A stretch of DNA of 64,000 bases from Polytrichum commune (Eukaryota; Streptophyta; Polytrichopsida; Polytrichales; Polytrichaceae): positions 36,920,440-36,984,439 of the forward strand of contig OX485807.1 of assembly GCA_950295325.1 (NCBI GenBank). The letters run 5' to 3'. A program made the translations under genes and the position numbers. Within the stretch, counting starts at the first letter, position 1; every line of letters starts with the position of its first letter. The notes below the pieces were generated by a model, which ran no database searches, was not told the DNA's origin, and saw only the letters and a program-made list of their open reading frames with translations. This document shows positions 11,368-21,791 of this stretch, piece after piece.

Positions 11368-12645
11368 CTAGGCAACTTACCCTCGGAGCAAGAGATGTTT
11401 GGATTCATCCCCCGATGGTCGCCAATTATGTGAGCCCAAAAGGGTGCCCACATTTAGTCTTAGACCCTTGAAACGTTAGTTGATGCACTTTGAAGTAGCA
11501 TGTTACTTCACAAAAATATAAAAAGAGTGAAATGTTAGTCTTAGAAGTACCATGTTGTAAGAGGCTAGGATGTGAGTTGTTATTGTGTTTTTACCTTCGG
11601 AAGGATTTGAGTGAATGAGGATAGGTAAGGAGAACTTGGATTGAGTAGTTAGTGAGTAGGCTAGTACAAATGGATGGAGACAACCAAAGTGACTCAAGAG
11701 GCAAGTGCATTCGAATTGGGATGAATGGAGGATCACATGGAGCGCACAAGTGGACCACCTCATCATGGCCACTTAATGGGGAAGGCCCAAGGAAGAATGC
11801 AAGGTGGAGGATAAGCAAATTCTCAAAGCACCAATCAAATCACGAGTTAAGCATCGTGGTTTGAATTAAGTGGTGAGCGACGATTTGGGAAAGTAAGGGG
11901 AGAAAGTTATGGCGGCGGAAAGCGAAGGAGGCTAAGTTTGGGTTGAAGCATCCCAAGTTTGGTAAAGTGTGGTAGGTAGAAAGCCAAGGCTAGTTAAATG
12001 TTCGAATTAGGATCCTTGTTGATCATTTGAGGGAGGAAGGCTTAGAAGATAGGATTGGCGCCTACTAAGTAGGAGGAAATCTCAAGGGCTTATCGTGAGC
12101 CTTGAGGGTGCTCACCCCCTCAAGCTTACTATATAATCCCTCATTCTTCCCTCACTCATCCTCTCTTTCCTTTGTGCTCCAAGGCACCCCACGAGTTATA
12201 AGTGTGGGTGTGGGAAGCCATATTGGAGCACATGTGTGTGCTTAGTTTTTAGTTTGAGAGCCAAGGCTTGTTAGCCTTGAAGAGGGCTTGACCTCTTGGT
12301 AGAATTAGTGTTGACGTGAAGGATTTTAAAGTTAATTCATGATTCCAATTTGTGGTACTTAAAGTTCATGTTTTAAATACACGTGGTTGCAAGTTCCATG
12401 TTTAAGAGTTGAGCACTTGATGTTGTGATGAGTGCAAAAATATACTTGTGTGGATTAGTTAGTCTTAGTGAAGTTAGGAAATTCTCTCTCCCCCTCTCCT
12501 CTCTAGGATTTTAGGATTTTAGGATTAGAGAAGAATTGTGTGATTAGAAAGGGGTTGTTAGTAGAATTAGGGAAATTAGGTAGGAAGATTAGTTAAGGGC
12601 TTGAATAATTAGTGAGGTAGTTGGGGATTACAACTACAAAGTTGT

Positions 12646-12985
12646 GGGTTCATGAAGGAGCTGGGTTTATGAAGGAGCTGGGTTTGTTTAGTTAGAAAGT
12701 AAAGAGCTGGGTTTATGAAGGACCTGGGTTTGTTTAGTTAGAAGCTAAGGAGCTGGGTTCATGAAGGAGCTGGGTTTGTTTAGTTAGAAGCTAAGAAGCT
12801 GGGTTTATGAAGGAGCTGGGTTTGTTTAGTTAGAAAGTAAAGAGCTGGGTTTATGAAGGACCTGGGTTTGTTTAGTTAGAAGCTAAGGAGCTGGGTTTGT
12901 TTAGTTAGAAGCTAAGAAGCTGGGTTTATGAAGGAGCTAGGTTTATGTAATTAGAAAGTAAAGAGATGGGTTCATGAAGGAGCTT
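12646..12985 (+). repeat. Minisatellite in 3' LTR, expanded relative to the 5' LTR
   Basis: Same unit as at 3622-3862, with an additional block of TTTGTTTAGTTAGAA(G)-type units of about 105 bp. Confidence 0.85.
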
Positions 12986-13208
12986 AGTAGATAGCCTACC
13001 TAATTAGCTCATAGACAAGTAGTTAGTTACATTATGCTAGTTAGTGTTATGTGTGGCTTTCACAAGTAAATGTATTTGAGATTGACTATAGAGAATAGTG
13101 TTTTTTTTAACACTTGCATCCTCTCTTTAAAAATAAACCACGTGCACAACTTAATGGAGAATGTGGAGCACTCTCGCGATGGCAAGACAAAGGAAGCAAA
13201 GACCAAAG

Positions 13209-13543
13209 GTGCGAGGGAGAGATTGACATAAGTCACATAAGTATTTCTTAATACTTAAAGGCTTATGTACGGTATGGAGACACCAAGTGAGACCTCTTAT
13301 AGTAGCGATACGGAATATACAAGTGATAGTTCAAGTGGTAGTATAGAGTCAACGGCACGGACTCCATTTAGGAGAGGGATATCCTTAAGGGCTTGTGTAG
13401 CTAAAGCAGCCGGATGGACGTTAGAAGCAAACAAAGACAAAATAGCACCCGAGCATAAGGAGGTTAAAATAACATAGTTAACTTGTGCATTCTCCACATA
13501 CGTATTGAAATCGTACATTGAGTTGTTAAAAGTGAAATTCCAG
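13209..13543 (+). other. Intron-like 335-bp segment present only in the 3' LTR
   Basis: The 5' LTR reads CCAAAG/TTAAATCC; here the same flanks are separated by 335 bp beginning GTGCGAGGG and ending AAATTCCAG, that is GT...AG. A possible branch site GTTAACTTG lies about 65 bp before the end. The segment holds a 70-codon open frame (13265-13477), Ser/Thr-rich at its start, which I do not recognise. The AG at each edge also allows a deletion from the 5' LTR through 2-bp microhomology. Confidence 0.7.
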
Positions 13544-13680
13544 TTAAATCCAAGACCACTTGAAGGGTAAACCTTGCACTATGGACTCATCCAAGTCCAA
13601 ATCCAATACCGCGGAGGAATGTGAGCCCAAACCCACTACTCGGACTACGGACGCTTAAGGGTGGGGGGTTTGGCCTCACA

Positions 13681-13989
13681 CCCGCCCTCGGTTCGGGGCC
13701 CGCCTCCTTCCATGTCGTTGGCTGCTCCGTTCGCCTCGCTGTCCCCTCCCGCTCCGGTGTAGAGCTTGCTGGCGCCTCCCGCTCCCGCTCCTATGTTGAG
13801 CTGACCTCCACTCTTTTTCGCCACAGTTTTGCCGTCGCCACTGCTCCTGTAACTGTTGCTGCTAAGTCAGCTGCCTGACCCGGGGTGCCTGCGAGCAAGG
13901 ACCGCCTGAATGTTTGAGCCTCCTCGCGTTCTGGGTGCCGCTTCTAGATCTGTGGCCGCTAGGTTGTAGGCATCTTTAGTGGGCGACAT
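13681..13989 (-). pseudogene. Proximal part of the decayed host ORF cut by the gypsy insertion
   Basis: A minus-strand frame starts at ATG 13989 (MSPTKDAYNLAATDLEAA), meets a TGA at 13867-13869 and is then open in the same frame to the target duplication at 13681-13685. Counting the CCCGC duplication once, the frame runs straight on into TNQRISSSNS at 2399. The part after the stop is rich in Gly, Ser and Ala. No family is recognised. The TGA could be a decayed CGA codon. The region upstream on the minus strand is a CT-rich tract, like a 5' untranslated leader. Confidence 0.5.
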
Positions 13990-15277
13990 TGTGGCTGGGA
14001 GGGTGGTGAGAGATGTGTGAGAGGGGGGGAAGGGTGTGTGAGAGGTGAGAGGGAGAGATGTGTGTGAGGGGTGTGGGATAGAGGTGTGCAAAGTGAGAGT
14101 GTGAGAGGTGTGAGGCTATTTGAGTGTGTGTGTATAGCGAGGGAGGTGGGTGGCGCACTGTTGTTTTTGGGTGTGTGAGTGGGTCTGTGAGGTTGTTTTT
14201 GAGAGTTTCTGCATTCTTAGGGTGGCGGGTTGTATTGTCAGATCTAATGTGGGGGAGTGAGGTGTATTCTGGTTGAGTATGGGGTGTTGCATGCTTTGTG
14301 TGGGTGGGATTGTTTGGTGGGTTGGCCGTTTTTGGGGTTGTGGGTGGTGAAGCCGTGTGTGTGACAGCGTTTTGTTTATGTCTTATGTGTTTTTTGGTGA
14401 TTTTCTGACAAGGAGGTGGCTGGACTTGCTTTGTGGGGAGGATCTTGGAGCGGCGATGTGCTTTTCTTGAAGGTAAGTTTGGATCTAGTGTGTTTTGGGT
14501 ATTTGGGTGGTTTGTGGTGTTGGTAAGTGTTTGATAGGTGCAAGTGGTGTTGCTAACCATTGGGTGTGTGGGTTTGTGTGGTGTGGGCGGCGGCGGCGTT
14601 GGTGTATGTGGAGTGCGTTCCGAGTTTGAAGATGGCTCTTGTTGATGGTGTAGGGTTAGGTTTATGGGGATTGGTAGTGGGGAGTAGTAGTTTGATGGGG
14701 GGCCCTCTGGTGGGTTTTCTTTTGGTGTATTTGTGGAGTTGTGGCGTTTTGGTGAGTAGATATTGGGTGGCAGCATTGGATGGTAGGAGCATTTTGATGG
14801 AAAGAGTGGTGAGGGGAGCTTTTGTGAGTGAGCTTTGTGAGGTGTGTATATACAGATGATTAAGGTGCTTATAAGCACCCATAATGTAATGAAGGGTGTA
14901 ACCCTTTTGTTGTTGGTGAAGTCGCTCTCCCGTCTTCTTGCTTTCCTAGATCTAGATCTAAGATTCTGCTCCTCCTCTTGCATCGGTGGTGGCTCGTTTT
15001 GGTTGCGGCCTGTGGTTGCCGGCCTTCTGCTGCTGCGGGGGCTCCTGGTGCTGCGATCTCTCCGTTGTTTGTCCGAGATGTGCAGATATGCTGCCAAGTG
15101 CGGCCGGTAGTGCCGAGCTTCGTTTGTTGAGTATGTCTGTGTCGCTCCTCCTTCTTGAGTCTGTCTGTGTCTGCTGCCTCCTTCTTGAGTCTGTCTGTGT
15201 CGCTCCTCATCGTTCCGCCAGCGGGAAGGGGGCATCGAACCAATGCACAAGTTGTTAGAAAGATAGGCTATAGACAA
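13990..15277 (-). other. Low-complexity GT/GA-rich tract with a doubtful ORF
   Basis: The plus strand is GTG/GAG-rich from about 14000 to 14870, so the minus strand keeps a 433-codon frame open whose product is mostly Thr, Pro, His and Ser. Its first 160 residues, from ATG 15277, are charged and include a repeated RHRQTQEGG motif from a short tandem duplication (about 15130-15215) and one hydrophobic stretch. Biased composition alone can keep such a frame open, so I do not call a gene. It could be the leader of the decayed ORF that starts at 13989. Confidence 0.35.
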
Positions 15278-15956
15278 TGCTTTGTGTAGAAGGACAGTTG
15301 GCTAACCATGATATAGCCTGGTTGCTTTGTTGAAAACTTTGATTGCCGGATAATCAGATTGTGAGTTTTTGGATGAATAGGATGTGATGATTATGAGTGA
15401 AAGAGAGGATGTATGAAGATATAGTCAGAGTAATAATTATGAGTGTAACTGAGAATATAATGATTGTAAAGTAAGTAGATAGGTGATAATCATGAGGAAT
15501 ATCAGCTAGAGTGGCTATGAGTTGATGAATTGCACAAAGCAGTGGAATGATTAAGCAATACTAAGGAATTAGGCATGTCATAAGTAAATAGCCTATGTTT
15601 GCGAGAAACTGAAATTGATGATTGTGCATGACCTTAGCTATAGCCAGGGCTAAGTGAAATTTCAATTAGATACCAAAATATTAGCTATGATAGGTTGTGC
15701 GGCAGGTCAATGAGTCGTAGTTGAAACATAAGATAGTTGCGAGGAATTACCACTGAGATGGAGATTGCAAATGAGGAATAAAGATTATAGCAGAAAGTCA
15801 AATAAAGAGGGGTTACCTTCTCGATATTGATAGGATGAGTAAGCAAGGTTAGCCGTAAGCTAAGATATATATATATATATAGATGAGGGAGAGAGATGTC
15901 AGAATATTGCAAGAGGCGTGGAAGCACAATCATTTGAGAGCAACATATGCAAATGA
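15278..15956. other. Intergenic, no gene seen
   Basis: AT-rich sequence with a short TA dinucleotide run near 15864-15880. No coding pattern or RNA gene recognised. Confidence 0.5.
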
Positions 15957-15964
15957 GAGCAATA

Positions 15965-16179
15965 CCCGGGTACGCAACTCCCGTATTATATGGTCATGAT
16001 TATAATCACTTATAATGCGTTTTAGTCCAATATTGAGTGATACAATTTGTTTTAATGTAGGAAACCCTTTTTGATCATTTTAATTTGATATAATTTGATA
16101 TAATTTTTACAAAAGCCGTCCTCTAAGCCGTTTTAAGTACGATGCCCCCTGCGTATAATATGGGAGTTGCGTATCCGAG
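15965..16179 (+). mobile_element. hAT-like MITE, family A, short copy (215 bp)
   Basis: Terminal inverted repeats CCCGGGTACGCAACTCCC / GGGAGTTGCGTATCCGAG. It is flanked by the perfect 8-bp duplication GAGCAATA at 15957-15964 and 16180-16187. An 8-bp duplication fits the hAT superfamily. No coding capacity. It is internally deleted relative to the 474-578-bp copies elsewhere in the window. Confidence 0.9.
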
Positions 16180-16187
16180 GAGCAATA

Positions 16188-18045
16188 TAACTAAAAGAGA
16201 GATGTGTGAGATTAATTGCCAAGCAAGGTAAGAGCAACTTGACCTTGTTGTATGGCTATATGGATGTGTTTATTGCCTATTGAATTGTAAGAGATAATGT
16301 GATTGTATAAACAAATCTACATATTATAAGGTGGTGATTACAGGGGTGAGGTGCTAGACTTTACCCTCGTGTGGAAATGGTGGCTATAATTCTGAATCTG
16401 TTTTTGCTAAATTGTGAGTAAACTTAATTAGAGCCTGTCTTTCTTTGAGAAGCGATACACAATTAATGAGGAATTAATTAACCAACCCACACATGAGACA
16501 ATAACAATTAATTGCATTAGAGAAATGGCATTTACAAGAATATAGCACCCGAAAGGGAGGATACAAGACTATTTGCCAAGCTTTTGAGCTTCACAACTGA
16601 AATTGGTCAAAGACATAGAGTGATAGAGAATTTCCTAAAGATAGGACGGAATCACTCACGACAAAGGAAGCACAAATGAACCATAAGAGTGGAGAATAAG
16701 TATAACAAAGAAGGAATGAGAAAGGAAAAATCTTAGATTGTTATTATAATCCTTAATCCAATGTGACAATAACCCTTATAGACACTAATTCAGTCTTCCT
16801 TGAGACTTAGATCCCTGGGTTTGTTGTTTTAAGTCATAGCAAAATCCTAACTACAAGACCCTATTACAGGGACAATCATGCACGAAGGGGACCATATCCT
16901 TGAAAGGGATAGCAAATGGGTCGAACAAAAATATGGATTGGTTTCTTTACATCCCACCTTTTAGATTCAGTGGTGGTATAAGAAGATATAGTTGCATTCA
17001 ACCTCACTATAATTTGTGGAATGTATTATGTGCCAAGATATGTGCAATATTTTATTCATCAATATATAAATGTATTATGCACCGGATCTAGATCTAGAAA
17101 TGTGTTATGCAATACAAACAATAGATCCAAACTTGTTAGTACGCACAAGCATTTCATACAAATAGTGCATGTAATCAAGTGGTCTTCTTCTCTAAGCATG
17201 TGATGCCAACTTTCTATAGCTTAGTGTAGACACATTTTTGTTTTATGCTTATACTCATATGATTTGTAGGTTGCTCATGAGGATTTTTTATTGCACTCAA
17301 TTCGTTTGTGTATTTGTAGTTGATGTGGTGTTATGATAATTTGCTATGTCTAATGATTATGTTGATTTACTATAATCTACCATTCATATTAGTATCAACC
17401 TATGTTTGTTCTATACTTGTTCGACTAGATCACCACTTATGAGTCTCATGAGTCTCTAATCAGTTAGTTAATCCAGCTAGTCACATAACATGGACTTGTT
17501 GATCTAATGATAGACATTCACATGCACATTATATATTAATTTGCTACATTTCGTGTTTGCAACACAGTTGATCAAGACATGGCTGGAAACAACTTGTAGT
17601 TTGTACAAAATACTTATTCTTCTCATTACATGAGAGTCAATTTCATGGCCCTGAAACCCAACTTCGAGACAAATACTAAAGAGGTCATATTTGGTGCCTT
17701 GGGATGGGTATGATGACTTCATAGTTGGTGAATAAATAATAATAACTTCTTCCCTTGTATATCATCTCATGGATTGGTTTTGGGTGTGGTATAATCCACA
17801 AGTAGTTGATATTAACTACTGAGCCATGAAATTACTTGATACATTTCATGTTCTCATTGGATGGGTAACATCACCAAGAGGTGAACGTAGAGATAGTTGC
17901 ATTGTGTGTACACCAAGGATGCACACCTTAGGATTATCTCCAACTCAAATTACAAGCCATAACAAACAAAAGATTAGGAAGTTGGTAAAGGGGAACATAG
18001 TGCTTAAATCGTGAGAGATGTGGCGTAGTTTTAGAAAAATATAAC
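16188..18045. other. Intergenic, no gene seen
   Basis: AT-rich sequence with only short random open frames. No motif, RNA gene or repeat boundary that I can support. Confidence 0.5.
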
Positions 18046-18059
18046 ACAATGTTATTCCT

Positions 18060-18215
18060 TTGGTGGGTCTCTTGTTATCTAGTTCTTTGTTATTTTTTTG
18101 TTCGTGTTGGTGAGACACATTCAAGGGTTTCCACCTCCCCTCTAAGTGGGCGTGTCTCCCTTGGTTCTTAATGCATTTGGCGTTGGTTTTATGGCCTTTT
18201 GACTCAAAAAAGAAA
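18060..18215 (+). mobile_element. Probable 5'-truncated LINE 3' end
   Basis: The segment GGCGTTGGTTTTATGGCC followed by TTTTGACTC and an A-rich tail ending near 18215 resembles the 3' end of the LINE fragment at 41760-41796 (GTTGGCTCGGTTGGCC, TTATGTCTC, A-rich). The left boundary is a guess and no target duplication was found. Confidence 0.35.
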
Positions 18216-18439
18216 GAAAGGATGTTACTATGGTTGTAACTTAAACCCCTAAAGGTTGAGAAGCATTTTTTTGTCCAAACAACCACCTTTGCCTGACCAT
18301 ATCATCATACCATTCACTTTATAATATTTTTATTTGAGACACAAAGACGTTTGAAATTTGTATGGAAAATTCCAATATCAAAAAAATGTCATCCATATGA
18401 ACGGATCCACCATTAGGAGTACAAATTTCCTTCAATAAG

Positions 18440-19215
18440 TTGCTGAATGGGAACTCCCCCCCACGAACTTTTTGGGGGAGGCAGATTCGGGCAAGGGCAG
18501 TCGCCCGTTCAAAAAATCTAGATTTTTTGGACTCGACCGAAAATTGTTGCCCACCCGCCCAACTTCGAAAAAACCATTGCCCTTGCATTCTTGAAGGCCA
18601 CTTATCCACAAATCCCATTCTAATTAGGATTAATTAGACTTAGTTACATTCAATCACACTTAATTAGTTTTAATGCATATGAATACTTTGTGAAAGTTGA
18701 AGGTATTAACTAGACCATAATATCTAACATGCTAAAAATGAATCACTAATTTTAGTTCCATATTAGAATGACAAAGACCCTTTCAAAGATAAGTCACAAA
18801 ACTTATAACCTCAATGCTAATGAAGGTTTTGTAAATTTTCTGACTTCCAAGTTAATTACATGCTTATTTGACGGTTTCACTTTGAAAATGAAATCCCATT
18901 CAATTGTTTATTTACTCAATGAAAGTGAACATATATATTGGATTTTTTTTTTTTTTTTGGAGATAGAAGGCCAACTCGGCCAGCGCCAATGAACATATAT
19001 ATCGGATTTTGGACCTTGAAGGTGAGATGCACTTAATATGGGATTTGTGGATAAGTGGCCTTCAAGAATGCAACGGCAATGGTTTTTTGGAAGTCGGACG
19101 GGCAGGCAGCACTTTTCGGTCGCGTGCAAAAAATCTGGATTTTTTGGACAGGCGGCTCTGCCCGAATCTACCTCCCCGAAAAAATTCCTGGGGGCAGTTG
19201 AACGTCCCCCTGCCG
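18440..19215. mobile_element. Foldback element, shorter and older copy
   Basis: The two halves are inverted copies: GAATCTACCTCCCC near 19165-19178 mirrors GGGGGAGGCAGATTCGGG near 18472-18489. The blocks around GGCCACTTATCCACAAATCCC (left) and GGGATTTGTGGATAAGTGGCC (right) also mirror each other. It is related to the 1.28-kb element at 61839-63121. Its termini are degraded and I could not fix a target duplication. A tiny LINE insertion lies inside at about 18947-18989. Confidence 0.75.
18947..18989 (-). mobile_element. Extremely 5'-truncated LINE insertion inside the foldback element
   Basis: On the minus strand the insert reads GGCGCTGGCCGAGTTGGCC, then TTCTATCTCC, then a poly(A) run. That is the 3' end of the LINE family at 41000-41796. 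It is flanked by a duplication of about 20 bp beginning TGAACATATATAT (18926- and 18990-) with one mismatch. Only about 30 bp of element plus its tail was inserted. Confidence 0.7.
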
Positions 19216-19481
19216 AATTGGAATGACCTTGTTAAGTCGCTTTGGGGAGCTTCTATTTGGGCCTGATGCAGGGGTTGATGCACTTATTAGCAATGGAAAT
19301 CCGTTGTTCAGTCCAAAAACATAACACAAGAAATATCCAAAATTGAAATCTCAGGTAGGCTGGCTAAAAGCACATAAAGACCTCAACAGGTCTACCCATG
19401 ACAGCAGCTATGTACCTGAATGTTCAAGCTACCTGAACAGCTGTGACCAGGTGATTATGATCGACAAGAACCTACGAATTT

Positions 19482-19538
19482 GAGAAACCTCGCCGCACCT
19501 TCGGTCTCCCAAAAAAAAGAAAGAGAAACCTCGCCGCA
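19482..19538 (+). mobile_element. 25-bp LINE insertion with 16-bp target duplication
   Basis: The insert at 19498-19522 is CCTTCGGTCTCCC plus an A-rich tail. It is bracketed by the perfect 16-bp repeat GAGAAACCTCGCCGCA at 19482-19497 and 19523-19538. The motif CCTT-TCTC-(A)n matches the LINE 3' ends at 18.97 kb and 41.78 kb. The poly(A) tail and long duplication fit target-primed reverse transcription. Confidence 0.7.
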
Positions 19539-20570
19539 ACGTCGGAGGAGGCCCGATCGGAGGTAGGTAGACAGCCGTTCGTAAGGGAGCTGATTATGTT
19601 GAAAATTAAGGAGCTTAACTCGAACTTCGGAACGACTAGGAGCTCGGTGGTCAGTAAAACTAACAAAGTGCTCTAGAACTGGAGTCAACCGTTGTAAATT
19701 TGCCATGTACACAACTTAGCTGCATCCCTGCAGGAGCATCTCACCTGCCACGCTGCAGGTGAGCATCACGTGAACTGCCGAAGATCTAGCAATGTGCAAC
19801 TTCTCGGCTTCCCGGCTCAATTTGGCGTTCCCCGGAGGATGGGTACGGAATAGCAATCGGGCAAGCCTAATCATCAGGAGTCGTAAACAACATGCACTCA
19901 GAGGGACAAATTTAGGTCTGCCAGCTGCAAATTGCACAGACACAGCTCGCGCTGGCTCTGTTTCGCTGAGTTCTCGCAGCTGCGATCATCTGAGCGAGTT
20001 TCCATGTAGGTCGCTTGCCCACTAGATTCTATTCTAGCTAATCTTGGGTCGGAAGTGTTTGCATGTAGTTAAGCACAAGTCTCTATCCAACCAGATTCTG
20101 GCGGTCCACTAGACTGTGGAGAGGCATGGACACATGCCGCTAGACTTCCATGCGCCTATTAAAGGGTCTTTTACTTATAAGTGCCAATAACTAAAGATTA
20201 AGATCAATTGAAGACTCAAGAGAACCAATGTTGCTCTAGAACTTCATCCTTAACAAGGAGGTTAGTAAATAGACACGAATTTGATAAGATGGGAGTAGCT
20301 ACTTGACACATACAAACCCTACCCTATCATATTCCCAATACATTTGGGCAGGTTTGTCTTTATCACACTAGAATCTGTTGGGCGAGCGGCCTACATGGAA
20401 ACTCACCCTTAACCTGTGTCGAGTTTCTGAGGATAAATGGAGATGGTGCTACTGTTGAAAGTTATAGTTCTACGAAATCCATAAAGTTTGAAACTCTGGT
20501 GAGGAACTTTAGGGCCCCTGTGTTCCACCCTGCCAGCGACTCAGGGTGGCCAAATTAAGCAAGGCGACGA
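19539..20570. other. Intergenic, no gene seen
   Basis: Mixed-composition sequence, less AT-rich than its neighbours. It contains short open frames on both strands without recognisable motifs. Confidence 0.45.
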
Positions 20571-20578
20571 CCAGAAGA

Positions 20579-20779
20579 ACCTGCAAGGGGAGAACCGACT
20601 GCTTGTTACAGATGAACCGGTCGAATTTTAATCTTCAGAATATTACCGATCATTTTAGAGGAATATATAGAATACAACCCAATTTAATAAAGAAAACCCG
20701 AAAGAAGTCAGGATGTAACCGGTTGGACTTGGAAACACTAGGATCTTGACCGATTATGCCCAAAAATCTCCCAGGACAC
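20579..20779 (+). mobile_element. hAT-like MITE, family B, old copy
   Basis: Body similar to the other GGGGAGAACCGG...CCCAAAAATCTCCC repeats (40275, 43654, 49704, 56305, 61456). The ends are diverged and no clear target duplication is left. Confidence 0.7.
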
Positions 20780-21600
20780 CCATGCTTATGAGTTGAAATG
20801 GTGCCTGCTACTGATAAGTTATGTAGCTTTACCTACTACACTACAGCCGCATTGCCTGGAGACTGGCGGGTGGAAGTGGCAATAGGGCCAATTAGTGCTA
20901 ACAAGTGGTAATCAGCCACATGCCAGTATCTTATGCAGTGCCTGACCAGTTCAGCTGGAAACAATATAAATATTCACCCTTGCTTGATTCGAGAAACCTA
21001 ATCACTATATACATATATTGGCGTGAGGTACACCAATCTGTTCACCATCAGTTGCTTCCGGCTGCAACCTCACGTCCTTGCATGCATCCGGGTAGCTCTG
21101 GGGAGCACTTATTTCTTGAGCTTTTCTCATTCTGTCGAGATACAACCTCTGAGACTCATCGATCTGAGCTAAGGTATTTGTCCACTCGTTCCAACTCCAT
21201 GCACATTTATTTCTGGCCATTGGATTGACTCGGAAACTGTGCCTCATCCATTTCGTATTTGTGGGAATATTCTTATTTGTGGGAACAATCGTAATTGTAG
21301 ATTGGTAGTACTATTAGAATTGGGTTCGAGTTGAAAATAAAGTTATAGGATGATCAGTCCAAAGCGAAGTGACTATTCTCTTAGTACTTTGAAATGATCA
21401 AATCAACCCTCTACATTGTGATGTTCATTACTGAACCTAGAATTGTGTCTAGGTTTTGCATCGCATATTCCAATCTCGTCGTAACACATCATGTCTTTGC
21501 CTTGTTGGTGTCTAATGCGGCCTTGCTATGTACCACTCACGTATTGGGAAGAGTGACCTCCACTTAATTGTACATATCTTAGTGCAATATCACCCTGGTT
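20780..21600. other. Upstream region of GLOX gene 1
   Basis: No gene or repeat boundary seen. The part closest to the gene probably carries its promoter. Confidence 0.4.
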
Positions 21601-21610
21601 AGGAATCGCT

Positions 21611-21618
21611 TTATAAAT
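21611..21618 (+). promoter_or_regulatory. Candidate TATA box of GLOX gene 1
   Basis: TTATAAAT lies 174 bp before the proposed start codon, a plausible distance for a plant promoter. No other element is claimed. Confidence 0.4.
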
Positions 21619-21791
21619 GAATATCCCTTCGCATCTGTCTTCGAAGTATCAACAGGTTGGGACTGCATGCAGTTAGGACTTGTGTGACCATATGATTCAA
21701 CTGCTGAGAGCAGTGGTTTCTGAATCTGCAATTTGGTGTGCATGATATTGCAGTGTATTTCTATATCCCCCTGGGGAGGGGTTATACAAAA

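Larger units (their letters stand above)
2405..13680 (+). mobile_element. Complete Ty3/gypsy LTR retrotransposon
   Basis: Two LTRs (2405-4216 and 11429-13680) begin TGTGAGCCC and end GGCCTCACA. The whole element is flanked by the direct repeat CCCGC (2400-2404 and 13681-13685), a perfect 5-bp target duplication. Inside lie a primer-binding-like site at 4221, a 0.9-kb leader, and one long Gag-Pol ORF with domain order gag, protease, reverse transcriptase, RNase H, integrase, which places it in Ty3/gypsy. No chromodomain is visible after the integrase, so it is more likely non-chromovirus (Tat/Athila-like side); that placement is inference. The LTRs show only a few substitutions by eye but differ by 440 bp through two length changes. 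The intact ORF and similar LTRs suggest recent insertion. Confidence 0.95.
11429..13680 (+). repeat. 3' LTR of the gypsy element (2252 bp)
   Basis: Same ends as the 5' LTR, but 440 bp longer. About 105 bp is extra minisatellite (array about 12646-12985) and 335 bp is the segment 13209-13543. No ordinary polypurine tract precedes it; the last internal bases are GCCAATTA. Confidence 0.95.

Noticed and set aside
15230-15260. GGTTCGATGCCCCC on the minus strand as a retrotransposon primer-binding site with an LTR ending near 15250
   Set aside because: No matching second LTR was found to the left of the decayed ORF, so the idea has no support.
13976-15277. 433-codon minus-strand frame
   Set aside because: Most of it is translated GT/CT low-complexity DNA (Thr, Pro, His-rich). 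Not supported as a gene, though listed as a doubtful tract.
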